Of a stretch of DNA of 64,000 nucleotides, positions 54,619 to 62,606 are shown in pieces. Below the pieces are notes generated by a model. The model made no database searches. It was not told the origin of the DNA and was given only the letters and a program-made list of their open reading frames with translations. The translations under genes and the position numbers were made by a program. This stretch comes from Betaproteobacteria bacterium TMED82. Lineage in GTDB: Bacteria; Pseudomonadota; Gammaproteobacteria; Burkholderiales; Burkholderiaceae_A. The DNA lies in NCBI GenBank assembly GCA_002170395.1, contig NHEJ01000006.1, positions 128,416-192,415 on the forward strand, written 5' to 3'. The stretch's first letter is position 1; the number at the start of each line of letters is the position of its first letter.

Positions 54619-55044
54619 TCAGGCTTTCGTAATTTCTAGGGTTCGCATGATGAGACGTTTAGCAGTATTTACTACCTCAACATTATTTTGATAGGCTCTA
54701 GCAGAAGCCATCATTTCAACCATTTCAGTCACTTCATTCACGTTGGACATGTAAACATACCCCTTCTCATCAGCAAGGGGACTGCTAGGATCATATTTCT
54801 TTGGAGGAGGATTGATTGTGTCAACAATCTGATCAACTTTTACTCCGCCGACATACTGAGCCCCGGGCGTTGCCATCTCGTGCGAGAGTATAGCTTTGAA
54901 AACGGGTCGTTTTGCTCGGAAAGCTTCCGCCTCAGTTGTGTTCACTGTTCCCTGGTTAGCCAAATTAGAGGCAGTTAAGTTCATTCTCGTAAGTTGTGCA
55001 TTAAGCGCGGTACCAGCAATTCCAAATATATTATCCAATGCCAT
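54619..55044 (-). CDS. flgC: Proximal rod protein FlgC
   Basis: A 141-residue protein with GIAGTALNAQLTRMNLTASNLANQGTV and, near the end, YVYMSNVNEVTEMVEMMASARAYQNNVEVVNTAKRL, both signature FlgC segments. Length is normal. It is the second gene of the flgB operon, 15 bases after flgB. Confidence 0.97.
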   Translation of the reverse strand: MALDNIFGIAGTALNAQLTRMNLTASNLANQGTVNTTEAEAFRAKRPVFKAILSHEMATPGAQYVGGVKVDQIVDTINPPPKKYDPSSPLADEKGYVYMSNVNEVTEMVEMMASARAYQNNVEVVNTAKRLIMRTLEITKA

Positions 55045-55059
55045 TTTCTTTTCCTTTGA

Positions 55060-55443
55060 TTATTCAGCCCTTAAAGCTTTTTTCACCCCAGATACTCGGC
55101 CCTCTAAAAACATTAAGGTTGCCTGATAATCTGTTGAGGCTTTACCAAATTGAGCTTGCTCAACACTCAATTCAACTGTGTTCATATCCGGTGAAGCGTT
55201 AAAAGGGGTCCGATAAAGTAACCCTGTATTTTTATACTCTACGGAGACTGGGTAGTGCCTCGGATTCGTTGCCTTCATTTCCGAACCTTTTACCCCTCCG
55301 AGAATCTCTTTAAAATCGATGTCTCTCGCTTTGAAACGAGGAGTGTCTGAATTTGCTATATTTCTAGACAGAACCTCTAGTCGTTTATTTCTTACCCTTA
55401 AGGCAGGTTCATGTATTCCCATTACTCGGTCAAGAAATTCCAT
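55060..55443 (-). CDS. flgB: Proximal rod protein FlgB
   Basis: A 127-residue protein with HEPALRVRNKRLEVLSRNIANSDTPRFKARDIDF, the FlgB signature, and an acidic C-terminal helix ending VKKALRAE. Length is normal. It opens the flgB-flgC-flgD-flgE-flgF-flgG-flgH-flgI-flgJ-flgK-flgL operon; a near-perfect sigma-54 site lies about 40 bases upstream of its ATG. Confidence 0.97.
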   Translation of the reverse strand: MEFLDRVMGIHEPALRVRNKRLEVLSRNIANSDTPRFKARDIDFKEILGGVKGSEMKATNPRHYPVSVEYKNTGLLYRTPFNASPDMNTVELSVEQAQFGKASTDYQATLMFLEGRVSGVKKALRAE

Positions 55444-55479
55444 ATTTTCGTCTCAAAATGTTATTCACATGTCTTGTTA

Positions 55480-55496
55480 TGCAATGTATGTGCCAA
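55480..55496 (-). promoter_or_regulatory. Sigma-54 promoter of the flgB-flgL operon
   Basis: Minus strand TTGGCACATACATTGCA, i.e. TGGCAC-N5-TTGCA, a full consensus match with GG-N10-GC spacing. The predicted start is about 26 bases before the flgB ATG. Confidence 0.88.
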
Positions 55497-55591
55497 CGAA
55501 TAATCAACCATAAAAGGCCCTTAATTCGTTATGACCCCTATCTCTTATGGAACTTATTTTCCGCATTGCGGCAATATTCTTCCTACCGTTA

Positions 55592-56809
55592 TTACCTGCT
55601 CTGTTCTAATGCCTTGTTGGCTTGAAGTGCAATAGATGTAGGTTGTTGTCCCTCAGAAAACTTGGATACTGAAAATTTTGCTAATGTTGTGAAAGCATGT
55701 TGGATGAGGCCTCTTCGTATAGAAGCTTTAGTTATAGGACCATTATCGCTGCCTCCAACATGCAAAATCGAAGCTTGCGGGCCTGCTATAGGTAGTGGTT
55801 CGTTTAAGCCTTTTACAGAGCGGGCTCCAGGAGATAAAATTGTTAAATAGAGTGTATCTAAAGATACTGGGCCGTGATTCTTTAGCCCAGTATCCTCAAA
55901 ATATTGAGCGACCAAATCTAGCTGATCAAGAACTTCTAAATCCAAAATTTTTTCAGGCTCGTGAGACAGCCCAATTGATGCGGCACCTCTTCCAACTCCA
56001 TCACAAAATTGAATTATCCCATGACAATTTCCATTGGTAGCCTTTGGGTTAAGACCGTCACTCTCCATAAGAGTGACTCTGGCAAAGTCATCTGGTTTAA
56101 ATTTGTAACGTTCAGACATTGCCTGGATTTTAGCATTCACCCTTTCCAAATCCTCTGAAGGTATAAAACCCTTTTTTACAGCTCGTTCTAGAGTCAACTC
56201 AAGTAAGTGGTTTTTGTTAACAGATGATTGCGAGGAAAATCTCGTAGAAGTGACTTTTTTAAGATCAGCATTTTTTACCTTACGTAACTCACGAATGGCA
56301 TTTGACAAATTTTCCTTTTTTTCATCGAGAGGACTATTTGCTAGCTCGTTATTCAACGGATAGGGTGTATTGTTTGGGAACTGACTCGAATGATTTACTT
56401 GTGCATTCTGTGTAATATTTTTTGCGACTCTCAGATTCAAATTTAGCCTCTGTCCAATAAAAATTAGATTCGCGTTGCGGATATTATTTTCCTTCGCAAC
56501 ATCTTTCACCACTTGGTTAATTGATTTATGGTTGATTTTTTCTCCACGACTTTTTAATATGTTTACTGCGATGTGACTTAAAGTGTCTCCTTGTCTTACG
56601 GTGTAATAGTCAAAAACTTTACTAGGTGACTCTACAGAGGTTATTTTCTGTTTGCTAATTACAGCGTTGAATTGTTTTTCAAATGTGTTTGACGCTTCAT
56701 TTTTTTCACTAAAGCTTTTGACCGTTGAGTTACCGATCAACCTTTTCGAATTTACAAAAGGTTGGTTAGGCTTACTTTTTGCTACACTTAAAACTTGATT
56801 ATCGTCCAC
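55592..56809 (-). CDS. LysM and lysozyme-like domain protein, probable separate flagellar peptidoglycan hydrolase
   Basis: GTG at 56809 is chosen: the ATG at 56863 would lie upstream of a sigma-54 promoter and leave only 5 bases to the divergent flgA. The protein then has 405 residues. Residues about 66-126 are a LysM domain (DYYTVRQGDTLSHIAVNIL...IFIGQRLNL) that binds peptidoglycan. Residues about 235-370 look like a lytic transglycosylase/lysozyme fold with LMESDGLNPKATNGNCHGIIQF; E249 is the candidate catalytic acid. No signal peptide is obvious, so it may be exported by the flagellar system. It probably supplies the wall-opening activity absent from FlgJ. Confidence 0.7.
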   Translation of the reverse strand: MDDNQVLSVAKSKPNQPFVNSKRLIGNSTVKSFSEKNEASNTFEKQFNAVISKQKITSVESPSKVFDYYTVRQGDTLSHIAVNILKSRGEKINHKSINQVVKDVAKENNIRNANLIFIGQRLNLNLRVAKNITQNAQVNHSSQFPNNTPYPLNNELANSPLDEKKENLSNAIRELRKVKNADLKKVTSTRFSSQSSVNKNHLLELTLERAVKKGFIPSEDLERVNAKIQAMSERYKFKPDDFARVTLMESDGLNPKATNGNCHGIIQFCDGVGRGAASIGLSHEPEKILDLEVLDQLDLVAQYFEDTGLKNHGPVSLDTLYLTILSPGARSVKGLNEPLPIAGPQASILHVGGSDNGPITKASIRRGLIQHAFTTLAKFSVSKFSEGQQPTSIALQANKALEQSR

Positions 56810-56844
56810 GATGTCACCGTTCTGGAAAAATATTTTTATACTGA

Positions 56845-56862
56845 AGCAACTGATATGCCACA
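56845..56862 (-). promoter_or_regulatory. Sigma-54 promoter of the LysM gene
   Basis: Minus strand TGTGGCATATCAGTTGCT: TGGCAT-N5-TTGCT, GG-N10-GC. The predicted start is about 25 bases before the GTG start codon at 56809, which supports that start. Confidence 0.8.
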
Positions 56863-56868
56863 TTTAAG

Positions 56869-57639
56869 ATGAAAAACACTTTTTTCTGTACAAAGATTTT
56901 TAATCTCAGAAATTTTCTTGTGATTCTGATTGTATTTCAGGTGTTATTTTCTTGCCAGGTAAGTGCGTCAGAGGCAAAAAAAATTATGGTTGAGGAAGTA
57001 ACTAACTGGGTATCGAATAAACTTAAAATTCCAAAAAATGACTTTGAGATTATTCCGCCAGACCACAGAGTTAAGATTCGTAAATGTCTTGCTGAGCTAT
57101 CTTTTGACTTTCCGTTTGACAGCAAAGAGACAGTGAGAATAAAGTGTATTGACCCTAATTGGCATTTTTTTCTAAGAGTGAAGGCAATTACCAAAGATGC
57201 CCAAAACCTGGTGAGACCAAGAAAAACAATTAAGAAAGTAAATAAAAGAGAAGAAGTTTACAAAACGGTGTTAGTTGCTGCTCTTAATTTAAATAAGGGA
57301 AAAATATTAAAAAAGAGTGACACGACCGAAAAGCAGTTTAACAAAAAAAAATTGCCAGTCGATGTATACGAGAAGTTTAGTGGCCTGGAAAACTTCGAAG
57401 TGGTAAGAGAGATAAAATTGGGTCAACCAATTAGGTCTCAAAGTTTAAGGCCTGCAAAACTAATAAAGAAAGGCAACCTCGTCTTAATGTCTATCTTGGC
57501 ACAGGGTATGCTTGTAACTGCCACTGTAGAAGCATTACAAGATGGAATTTTTGGAGAACAAATAAAATTGTTGAATAAAGAGTCAGGACAAACTGTTTTT
57601 GGCGTTGTTACCGGAAAAAATGAAGTATCTGGCCTTTAA
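56869..57639 (+). CDS. flgA: Flagellar P-ring assembly chaperone FlgA
   Basis: A 256-residue protein with a signal peptide (NFLVILIVFQVLFSCQVSAS) and, in the C-terminal half, VLVAALNLNKGKILKKSDTTEK, VREIKLGQPIRSQSLRPAKLIKKGNLVLM and MLVTATVEALQDGIFGEQIKLLNKESGQTVFGVV, the SAF-like FlgA domain. It is exported to the periplasm and helps FlgI polymerise. The N-terminal third is poorly conserved and contains unusual Lys-rich stretches. No clear promoter was found in the short gap to the divergent LysM gene. Confidence 0.9.
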   Translation: MKNTFFCTKIFNLRNFLVILIVFQVLFSCQVSASEAKKIMVEEVTNWVSNKLKIPKNDFEIIPPDHRVKIRKCLAELSFDFPFDSKETVRIKCIDPNWHFFLRVKAITKDAQNLVRPRKTIKKVNKREEVYKTVLVAALNLNKGKILKKSDTTEKQFNKKKLPVDVYEKFSGLENFEVVREIKLGQPIRSQSLRPAKLIKKGNLVLMSILAQGMLVTATVEALQDGIFGEQIKLLNKESGQTVFGVVTGKNEVSGL

Positions 57640-57660
57640 TTGCAATTTCAGCTACTATAT

Positions 57661-57687
57661 TAAAGCTTTTTTTGTTTTTGTCGATAA
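57661..57687 (+). promoter_or_regulatory. Sigma-28 promoter of flgM
   Basis: TAAAGCTT, 11 bases, GTCGATAA: 14 of 16 bases match the FliA consensus. It lies between flgA and flgM, so flgM-flgN can be expressed under FliA, as expected for autogenous anti-sigma control. Confidence 0.85.
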
Positions 57688-57708
57688 TCAGAAGATGAGA
57701 GATAGATT

Positions 57709-58008
57709 ATGAGCGAGCCAGTGAATAGTTTACTGAAAACTTTACAACCAGATAGACCTAACGGTCCTAATCCAAGACAAGCTGCTGACGAACCAGTTAG
57801 CAGGCAGCAAGCACCCGCCCCAAAAGATGAGGTGATTTTAAGCGATGTAGCGAGGAAAGCATTGGAGAACGAGCCTAGTTTCGACCGTGAAAAGGTCAAG
57901 CAGATTCGACAGGCAATCGAAGAAGGAAATTATCCTCTCAACTCCCGTAAGATAGCTGAAAGCTTCGTAGCGATGGAAAGTCTAATTGGAAACGTGAGAG
58001 ATCAGTAG
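57709..58008 (+). CDS. flgM: Anti-sigma-28 factor FlgM
   Basis: A 99-residue protein, Pro/Gln-rich and probably disordered for 40 residues, then VILSDVARKALENEPSFDREKVKQIRQAIEEGNYPLNSRKIAESFVAME, the FlgM sigma-binding region. FlgM holds FliA inactive until it is exported through the finished hook. A sigma-28 promoter directly upstream gives feedback control. FlgM export depends on completing a very large hook here. Confidence 0.95.
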   Translation: MSEPVNSLLKTLQPDRPNGPNPRQAADEPVSRQQAPAPKDEVILSDVARKALENEPSFDREKVKQIRQAIEEGNYPLNSRKIAESFVAMESLIGNVRDQ

Positions 58009-58018
58009 GGTTATTGTT

Positions 58019-58411
58019 GTGGGAGTTGCAGGAATGCAACAGGCTTGTGACAAGGCACGGGAACTCTTAAAGATACTCGAAATGGAGTTTATAGCTCTCA
58101 AGGAACAGAAGCTTGATGAGTTTGAAGAGCTCCAGTTAAAAAAAGAACCTATCTTATTACTTTTAAGCAGCCTTGATGTCCCAAAAGCAGACCCTAGTGA
58201 CTCGGAAGATGCTTGGGCACCCCTGCGAGAAATTGTTTCTCAATGTAAAGAAGCACACCGAAAAAACGAGATTCTAATTAACAGGAAATTGGATTCGATT
58301 AGATTAGCTTTGAATACAATGACCGGTAACTCTCAGGGTTCTCACGAAATGTATGATAAACTTGGAAAAATTTCGCAGCGTCGAAGCAGAAAAAAATTTT
58401 TAGAGGCTTAA
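58019..58411 (+). CDS. flgN: Flagellar export chaperone FlgN
   Basis: GTG start at 58019 with AGTAGGG upstream; an ATG at 58034 is too close to a ribosome site to be preferred. The 130-residue helical protein (ARELLKILEMEFIALKEQKLDEFEELQLKKEPILLLLSSL, NEILINRKLDSIRLALNTMTG) matches FlgN length and pattern. FlgN brings FlgK and FlgL to the export gate. Here its client FlgK is about twice the normal size. It follows flgM by ten bases. Confidence 0.85.
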   Translation: MGVAGMQQACDKARELLKILEMEFIALKEQKLDEFEELQLKKEPILLLLSSLDVPKADPSDSEDAWAPLREIVSQCKEAHRKNEILINRKLDSIRLALNTMTGNSQGSHEMYDKLGKISQRRSRKKFLEA

Positions 58412-58473
58412 AAAAGCTTAGCCAATACTAACGGCATATTATTTCCCCGGTGTCAAAAAATACGGCAAAATTC

Positions 58474-58489
58474 TGGCATGCCAATTGCT
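58474..58489 (+). promoter_or_regulatory. Sigma-54 promoter of the FlrC-like gene
   Basis: TGGCATGCCAATTGCT: TGGCAT-N5-TTGCT, GG-N10-GC. It lies about 50 bases before the start codon, so the sigma-54 activator gene and the fliEFG genes after it may themselves be sigma-54 dependent. Confidence 0.8.
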
Positions 58490-58524
58490 GAAAGTTCTTA
58501 TAAAGAAACTTTAAGGACAAATAG

Positions 58525-60030
58525 GTGGATCAGCATCAATTGAAGAAAGACACAACAACCTACGCACAAACTATCAATAAGCTTAGTGAAGTCGACGAAA
58601 AAGGTAAGCCGAAGTTAAAATATAACGCTTTATGGTTAGATCCGTTTTCTGCACCAACGGAGGAAGATCGTGTTGCTCTAAAGAATGCATCTATAAAACT
58701 TTTGTCTGTGGTTACACTAGATGACCTAAAAAAGGTTTTAAAGCAAACCAACTTTGTTGTGATTCGACTTAAAGAGAATAGTTTGCTCTACGATGAAGTC
58801 TTTTCTTTAACACATTCTGTTCAAAAACACTTACCGATAATTTGTAGAATCGATAGGACAGAATTCGAGCTTGGCATTGAGGCTATGCGAAAAGGAGCTT
58901 TCCAGGTTCTACCAAGCAATTCAGCCAACTCTGAGGATTGGAAGTCATTAGTTAAGCTGGTCGATCAACATAATAAAAGGAAAAAAAACTCTTTCGTATT
59001 TGTTGATAAGGAAAGTCAAAAATTATTAAAACTTGCTGAAAAAGTTGCGGTAGCAGACGTTACAACTTTAATAACTGGTCCAACTGGTTCCGGTAAAGAG
59101 GTATTAGCAAAAATTTTACATGATGCTTCTAAAAGATACGCTGAACCCTTTGTCAGCATAAACTGCGGAGCAATACCGGAAAACCTTATGGAGGACTTAC
59201 TATTCGGCCATGAAAAGGGAGCATTCACAGGAGCTGTAAAAGAGCATCGAGGAGTTTTTGAGCAGGCTCATAAAGGCACCTTATTCTTAGATGAAATTGG
59301 AGAATTGCCTGTTCAACTTCAAACGAAATTATTGCGAGTACTCCAAGAGCGAGTCGTTACCAGACTCGGTGGCAGCACCCCAGTGGAAGTGGATTTTCGT
59401 TTGGTGGCCGCTACTAACAAAGATCTTAAGGAGGCTATTCGCAGTCGAGAGTTTAGAGAAGACCTCTACTTTAGAATTAGCACTTTCAGATTAAAAATTT
59501 CTGCTCTATCAAAGCGTAAGGAAGATATTCTACCGCTAGCTGCTCAAATCATTTCGAAGCATTCAGCACAGGAAATCAATTTTTCAAAAGAAGCTGAGGA
59601 AAAATTATTAGGATATGAATGGCCTGGTAATGTAAGAGAATTAGATAACGTAATACAGAGAGCTTTAGTTTTAAAAAATTCTCTTACCATCACTGCAAAA
59701 GACCTCGTTTTCGATGAATTAGTAACCGAGAATATGCTTAACGCTGACGAGGACATTTCTTATTTGGAAAACCAAAGAAACCATAAACAAAACTCTAGTC
59801 ACGAGCTGCAAAAAGAAAAGGATAATTTACACCAAGGAAAAACCTCATCTGCCAATCTTAATCTGGATGAGGTAATTCGACACAGTGAGTTTAGAACAAT
59901 CGTTTCAGCAATTAAATCCAGTAGTAATAGGAACGATGCCGCTAAAAAACTTGGAATAAGTCCACGAACACTTCGGTACAAAATTGCACAACTAAAAAAT
60001 CTTGAATCGCCAGAGTTCAGCTTCGAATAA
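58525..60030 (+). CDS. flrC: Sigma-54 activator, FlrC/FleR-like, with degenerate receiver domain
   Basis: GTG start with AGGA seven bases upstream. Residues about 160-400 are an AAA+ domain: Walker A GPTGSGKE, GAFTGA (sigma-54 contact), Walker B TLFLDEIGE, and WPGNVRELDN. The C-terminus NRNDAAKKLGISPRTLRYKIAQL is the Fis-type DNA-binding helix pair typical of FlrC/FleR. The first ~140 residues look like a receiver domain, but the phosphoacceptor strand reads FVVIRLKENS with no Asp at the usual place. No histidine kinase gene is adjacent. Position directly before fliE is the FlrC/FleR place. Phosphorylation-independent control is inferred. Confidence 0.85.
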   Translation: MDQHQLKKDTTTYAQTINKLSEVDEKGKPKLKYNALWLDPFSAPTEEDRVALKNASIKLLSVVTLDDLKKVLKQTNFVVIRLKENSLLYDEVFSLTHSVQKHLPIICRIDRTEFELGIEAMRKGAFQVLPSNSANSEDWKSLVKLVDQHNKRKKNSFVFVDKESQKLLKLAEKVAVADVTTLITGPTGSGKEVLAKILHDASKRYAEPFVSINCGAIPENLMEDLLFGHEKGAFTGAVKEHRGVFEQAHKGTLFLDEIGELPVQLQTKLLRVLQERVVTRLGGSTPVEVDFRLVAATNKDLKEAIRSREFREDLYFRISTFRLKISALSKRKEDILPLAAQIISKHSAQEINFSKEAEEKLLGYEWPGNVRELDNVIQRALVLKNSLTITAKDLVFDELVTENMLNADEDISYLENQRNHKQNSSHELQKEKDNLHQGKTSSANLNLDEVIRHSEFRTIVSAIKSSSNRNDAAKKLGISPRTLRYKIAQLKNLESPEFSFE

Positions 60031-60041
60031 GGGATAAACCA

Positions 60042-60383
60042 ATGGTAGATAAAATTAATAGCCCTGCAAACATACAAGCAATGCTGCAGACAATAAAAAA
60101 ACATGAAGCGGAGGTAAAACTCGGCATTCAAGAAGAAACAATTGGAAAAGCGGAGGTTCCTCAGCCATCTTTTCTCCAATCGGTCAAAGACGCAATTGGT
60201 AGCGTCAATGAAGCCGCGCAAGCATCTGCAATTAGAAAAACTGCTTACGAAAAAGGTGAAGACATTCCTCTCACTGATGTGGTCCTAAGTATGCAACGTT
60301 CCTCGGTTGCTTTCGAAGCTACTTTACAAATTAGAAATAAAGTTCTGAAAGCTTACGAGGAAGTTCTCAGGATGCCGGTCTAA
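60042..60383 (+). CDS. fliE: Flagellar basal-body protein FliE
   Basis: A 113-residue protein, normal for FliE, with SFLQSVKDAIGSVNEAAQASAIRKTAYEKGEDIPLTDVVLSMQRSSVAFEATLQIRNKVLKAYEEVLRMPV, the full FliE pattern. It links the MS ring to the rod. It starts 11 bases after the activator gene and is followed 20 bases later by fliF. No separate promoter was found, so it is probably cotranscribed with the activator. Confidence 0.95.
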   Translation: MVDKINSPANIQAMLQTIKKHEAEVKLGIQEETIGKAEVPQPSFLQSVKDAIGSVNEAAQASAIRKTAYEKGEDIPLTDVVLSMQRSSVAFEATLQIRNKVLKAYEEVLRMPV

Positions 60384-60403
60384 CTACTTCTCAGAAATTT
60401 TAA

Positions 60404-62572
60404 ATGGCTATTGCGACAACACCAACACCAGACAATCCCTTAACTCCTAATTCAGAGGAATCAGGAAAGAGTAATGCTTCCTCAAGAAATAGTGATGATT
60501 CCAGCAAAACTAGAGGAAAACCACTGTCAAATTTAAAACCTTCACCAATAGGTCAAGGTTTGTCTGTAGACAGTTTTAGATTAAACAGTCTTAAAGATTC
60601 CTTGCAGCAAATGTTTGCTCAGCCAGCTGTTAAGAAAACCTTACCAGCTTTGATAGTTTTTTTTATATTATTAATTTTTGTCTCTATATTTTCATCAGGA
60701 GAATTTTTTAAGCCAACTTCCTATAGACTTTTGATGCCTGGCTTAAACGAGCCAGAGAAACAATTAGCTTTGGAAACACTTGATGAGGCTGGTTTCAACG
60801 CAAAAATAGATAAAAAAACTGGCCATTTAATGGTCATTGAACCGCGCTATTACGAAGCAAAAATGTTTCTTGCTTCGAAAGGAATACCAAGAGAGCCAAT
60901 TCCTACTGGAATAGAAACTCTCAAAGAGCAATCTTCGATGACGACGAGCCAATTTATGGAACAAGTTAATTATGTCTCGGCGCTGGAAGCTGATCTTGGT
61001 AACAGCATCTCAGCCATAGCTACTGTAAAATCCGCCAGAGTTCATTTGGCACTGCCGAAACAAAGCGTTTTTGTTCGGGATCGAACACCACCCAAAGCCT
61101 CAGTAGTGGTTACGCCTATCCCTAACCGAATAGTCAATGCAGCACAAGTTGATGCCATGATTCACCTTGTTGCATCAAGCGTACCTTATTTAGATCCTAG
61201 TCATGTTTCCATTGTTGATAATTTTGGAAACCTTTTGACTCGTAAGAATGACTCAGCAGCTGGTTTATCTACGACACAATTATCACACCAACAAGATGTA
61301 GAACAAACATACCGCAGTAGAATTTTAGAAATTTTGACTCCCGTATTCGGAGAGGGAAATGTTCAAGCTCAGGTGGATGTCTCTATGAATTTCAGACAGA
61401 CTGAAATTACTTCCGAAGACTTTGATAGAAATAATGCAGGGCCTAAAACAAGATCTGAAACTTTAGCAGAGGACAGAACTAATAAATTAGATGCTCAGGG
61501 AGTACCAGGAGCCTTAACAAATGCTCCACCCAGACCTAATGAACTAACAGACCAGACTGGGGCTTTACCAGACGATTTTGGACAAGAAAGCGTAACACTC
61601 AGCAAGAGAGCTACTCGAAATTATGAGATAGATAGAGTAGTAAAGCATGTAAAAGAGCAAGTTGGGTTAATAGAAAGAGTATCAGTTGCTGTGGTAGTAA
61701 ATGAAAAAAGAACTCATACGAATAACGTTGAAGAAGCAAGTGAAAATCAAAATTCTAATCAACAAAGTGATTCATTAAACGCTTCAAACACCACTCAATC
61801 TAATATTGCCGGCTATTCACAAAATGAAATTGATCGATTAACTAATTTAGTAAGAGGGGTAGTTGGATATCAAGAGAAGAGAGGGGACGTTGTAACACTT
61901 ATGCCCACGTCTTTTTATGAGGATCCTCCATTACCGTGGTACAAGGATCCCATAACAATAGATGCTTTAAAGACGGCTGTCGCTAGCCTTATTTTCCTTC
62001 TATTTCTCCTCGCAATAGTAAGACCAATAATGACATCTATGTTTGCGCCGCCAGTGGTTGAAGAGCCTACTGTGAGCGAGGAAGAAGAGAAGGATTTAGA
62101 AGGGTTAGCTATGGCACATGTAGCAATTGAAATGGCAGCATCAGAACCGGCAGTCGAAGGTCTTGAAATGGCAGCAATTGAAATGGCAGCAAATGAGATG
62201 GCTATCGAAGGTCCAGAGGTTGCACTTAGTAAAATTCACGAATCAGAGGGAGGTCTCCTCACCGACGAGATGATTGATGCGATGCAGGCTGGAGCCCAAC
62301 AGAAAGCAGATGAAGAAAAAAGACTCGCAGAAGAAAAAGCAGCAAAAGAGGCAGAGGAAGCGGCATTAGCTGAAGATGAAATTGAAATTGACGAAACTGA
62401 ATCGTTAGAGGAAATAAAAGCCAAATTGAAACCGAAAAAAGCTTCCATCTCAATAGATATGCTTGATACTGCAAACACATACGATGATAAAGTAGTGCTT
62501 ATGAGACTGTTGGTGCAAGAGGATGAAGGTAAAGTAGCATTGGTGCTCAAAAATATGATCAAAGATAGTTAA
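60404..62572 (+). CDS. fliF: MS-ring protein FliF with extended cytoplasmic tail
   Basis: A 722-residue FliF; most are 530-570. The first membrane segment (TLPALIVFFILLIFVSIF) lies near residue 85, followed by the periplasmic ring-building domains (YRLLMPGLNEPEKQLALETLDEAGF; MTTSQFMEQVNYVSALEADLGNSI). The second membrane segment (AVASLIFLLFLLAIVRPI) is near residue 530. The tail then has about 140 residues rich in Glu/Ala/Met with repeated EMAA-type units (MAHVAIEMAASE, LEMAAIEMAANEMAIE) before the FliG-binding end YDDKVVLMRLLVQEDEGKVALVLKNMI. The tail is longer than usual; its purpose is unknown. Confidence 0.93.
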   Translation: MAIATTPTPDNPLTPNSEESGKSNASSRNSDDSSKTRGKPLSNLKPSPIGQGLSVDSFRLNSLKDSLQQMFAQPAVKKTLPALIVFFILLIFVSIFSSGEFFKPTSYRLLMPGLNEPEKQLALETLDEAGFNAKIDKKTGHLMVIEPRYYEAKMFLASKGIPREPIPTGIETLKEQSSMTTSQFMEQVNYVSALEADLGNSISAIATVKSARVHLALPKQSVFVRDRTPPKASVVVTPIPNRIVNAAQVDAMIHLVASSVPYLDPSHVSIVDNFGNLLTRKNDSAAGLSTTQLSHQQDVEQTYRSRILEILTPVFGEGNVQAQVDVSMNFRQTEITSEDFDRNNAGPKTRSETLAEDRTNKLDAQGVPGALTNAPPRPNELTDQTGALPDDFGQESVTLSKRATRNYEIDRVVKHVKEQVGLIERVSVAVVVNEKRTHTNNVEEASENQNSNQQSDSLNASNTTQSNIAGYSQNEIDRLTNLVRGVVGYQEKRGDVVTLMPTSFYEDPPLPWYKDPITIDALKTAVASLIFLLFLLAIVRPIMTSMFAPPVVEEPTVSEEEEKDLEGLAMAHVAIEMAASEPAVEGLEMAAIEMAANEMAIEGPEVALSKIHESEGGLLTDEMIDAMQAGAQQKADEEKRLAEEKAAKEAEEAALAEDEIEIDETESLEEIKAKLKPKKASISIDMLDTANTYDDKVVLMRLLVQEDEGKVALVLKNMIKDS

Positions 62573-62606
62573 GATATTAAGGTGATAATTTTTAGGTGAG
62601 ATAATT

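Noticed and set aside
56810..56863. Longer start (ATG at 56863) for the LysM protein
   Set aside because: It would place the start codon upstream of the sigma-54 promoter and 5 bases from the divergent flgA start; the extra 18 residues are not typical of a signal peptide.
57630..57680. Possible terminator after flgA (CTTTAAT...ATTAAAG then T run)
   Set aside because: Loop of about 20 bases, AT-only stem, and it coincides with the flgM sigma-28 promoter; too weak to call.
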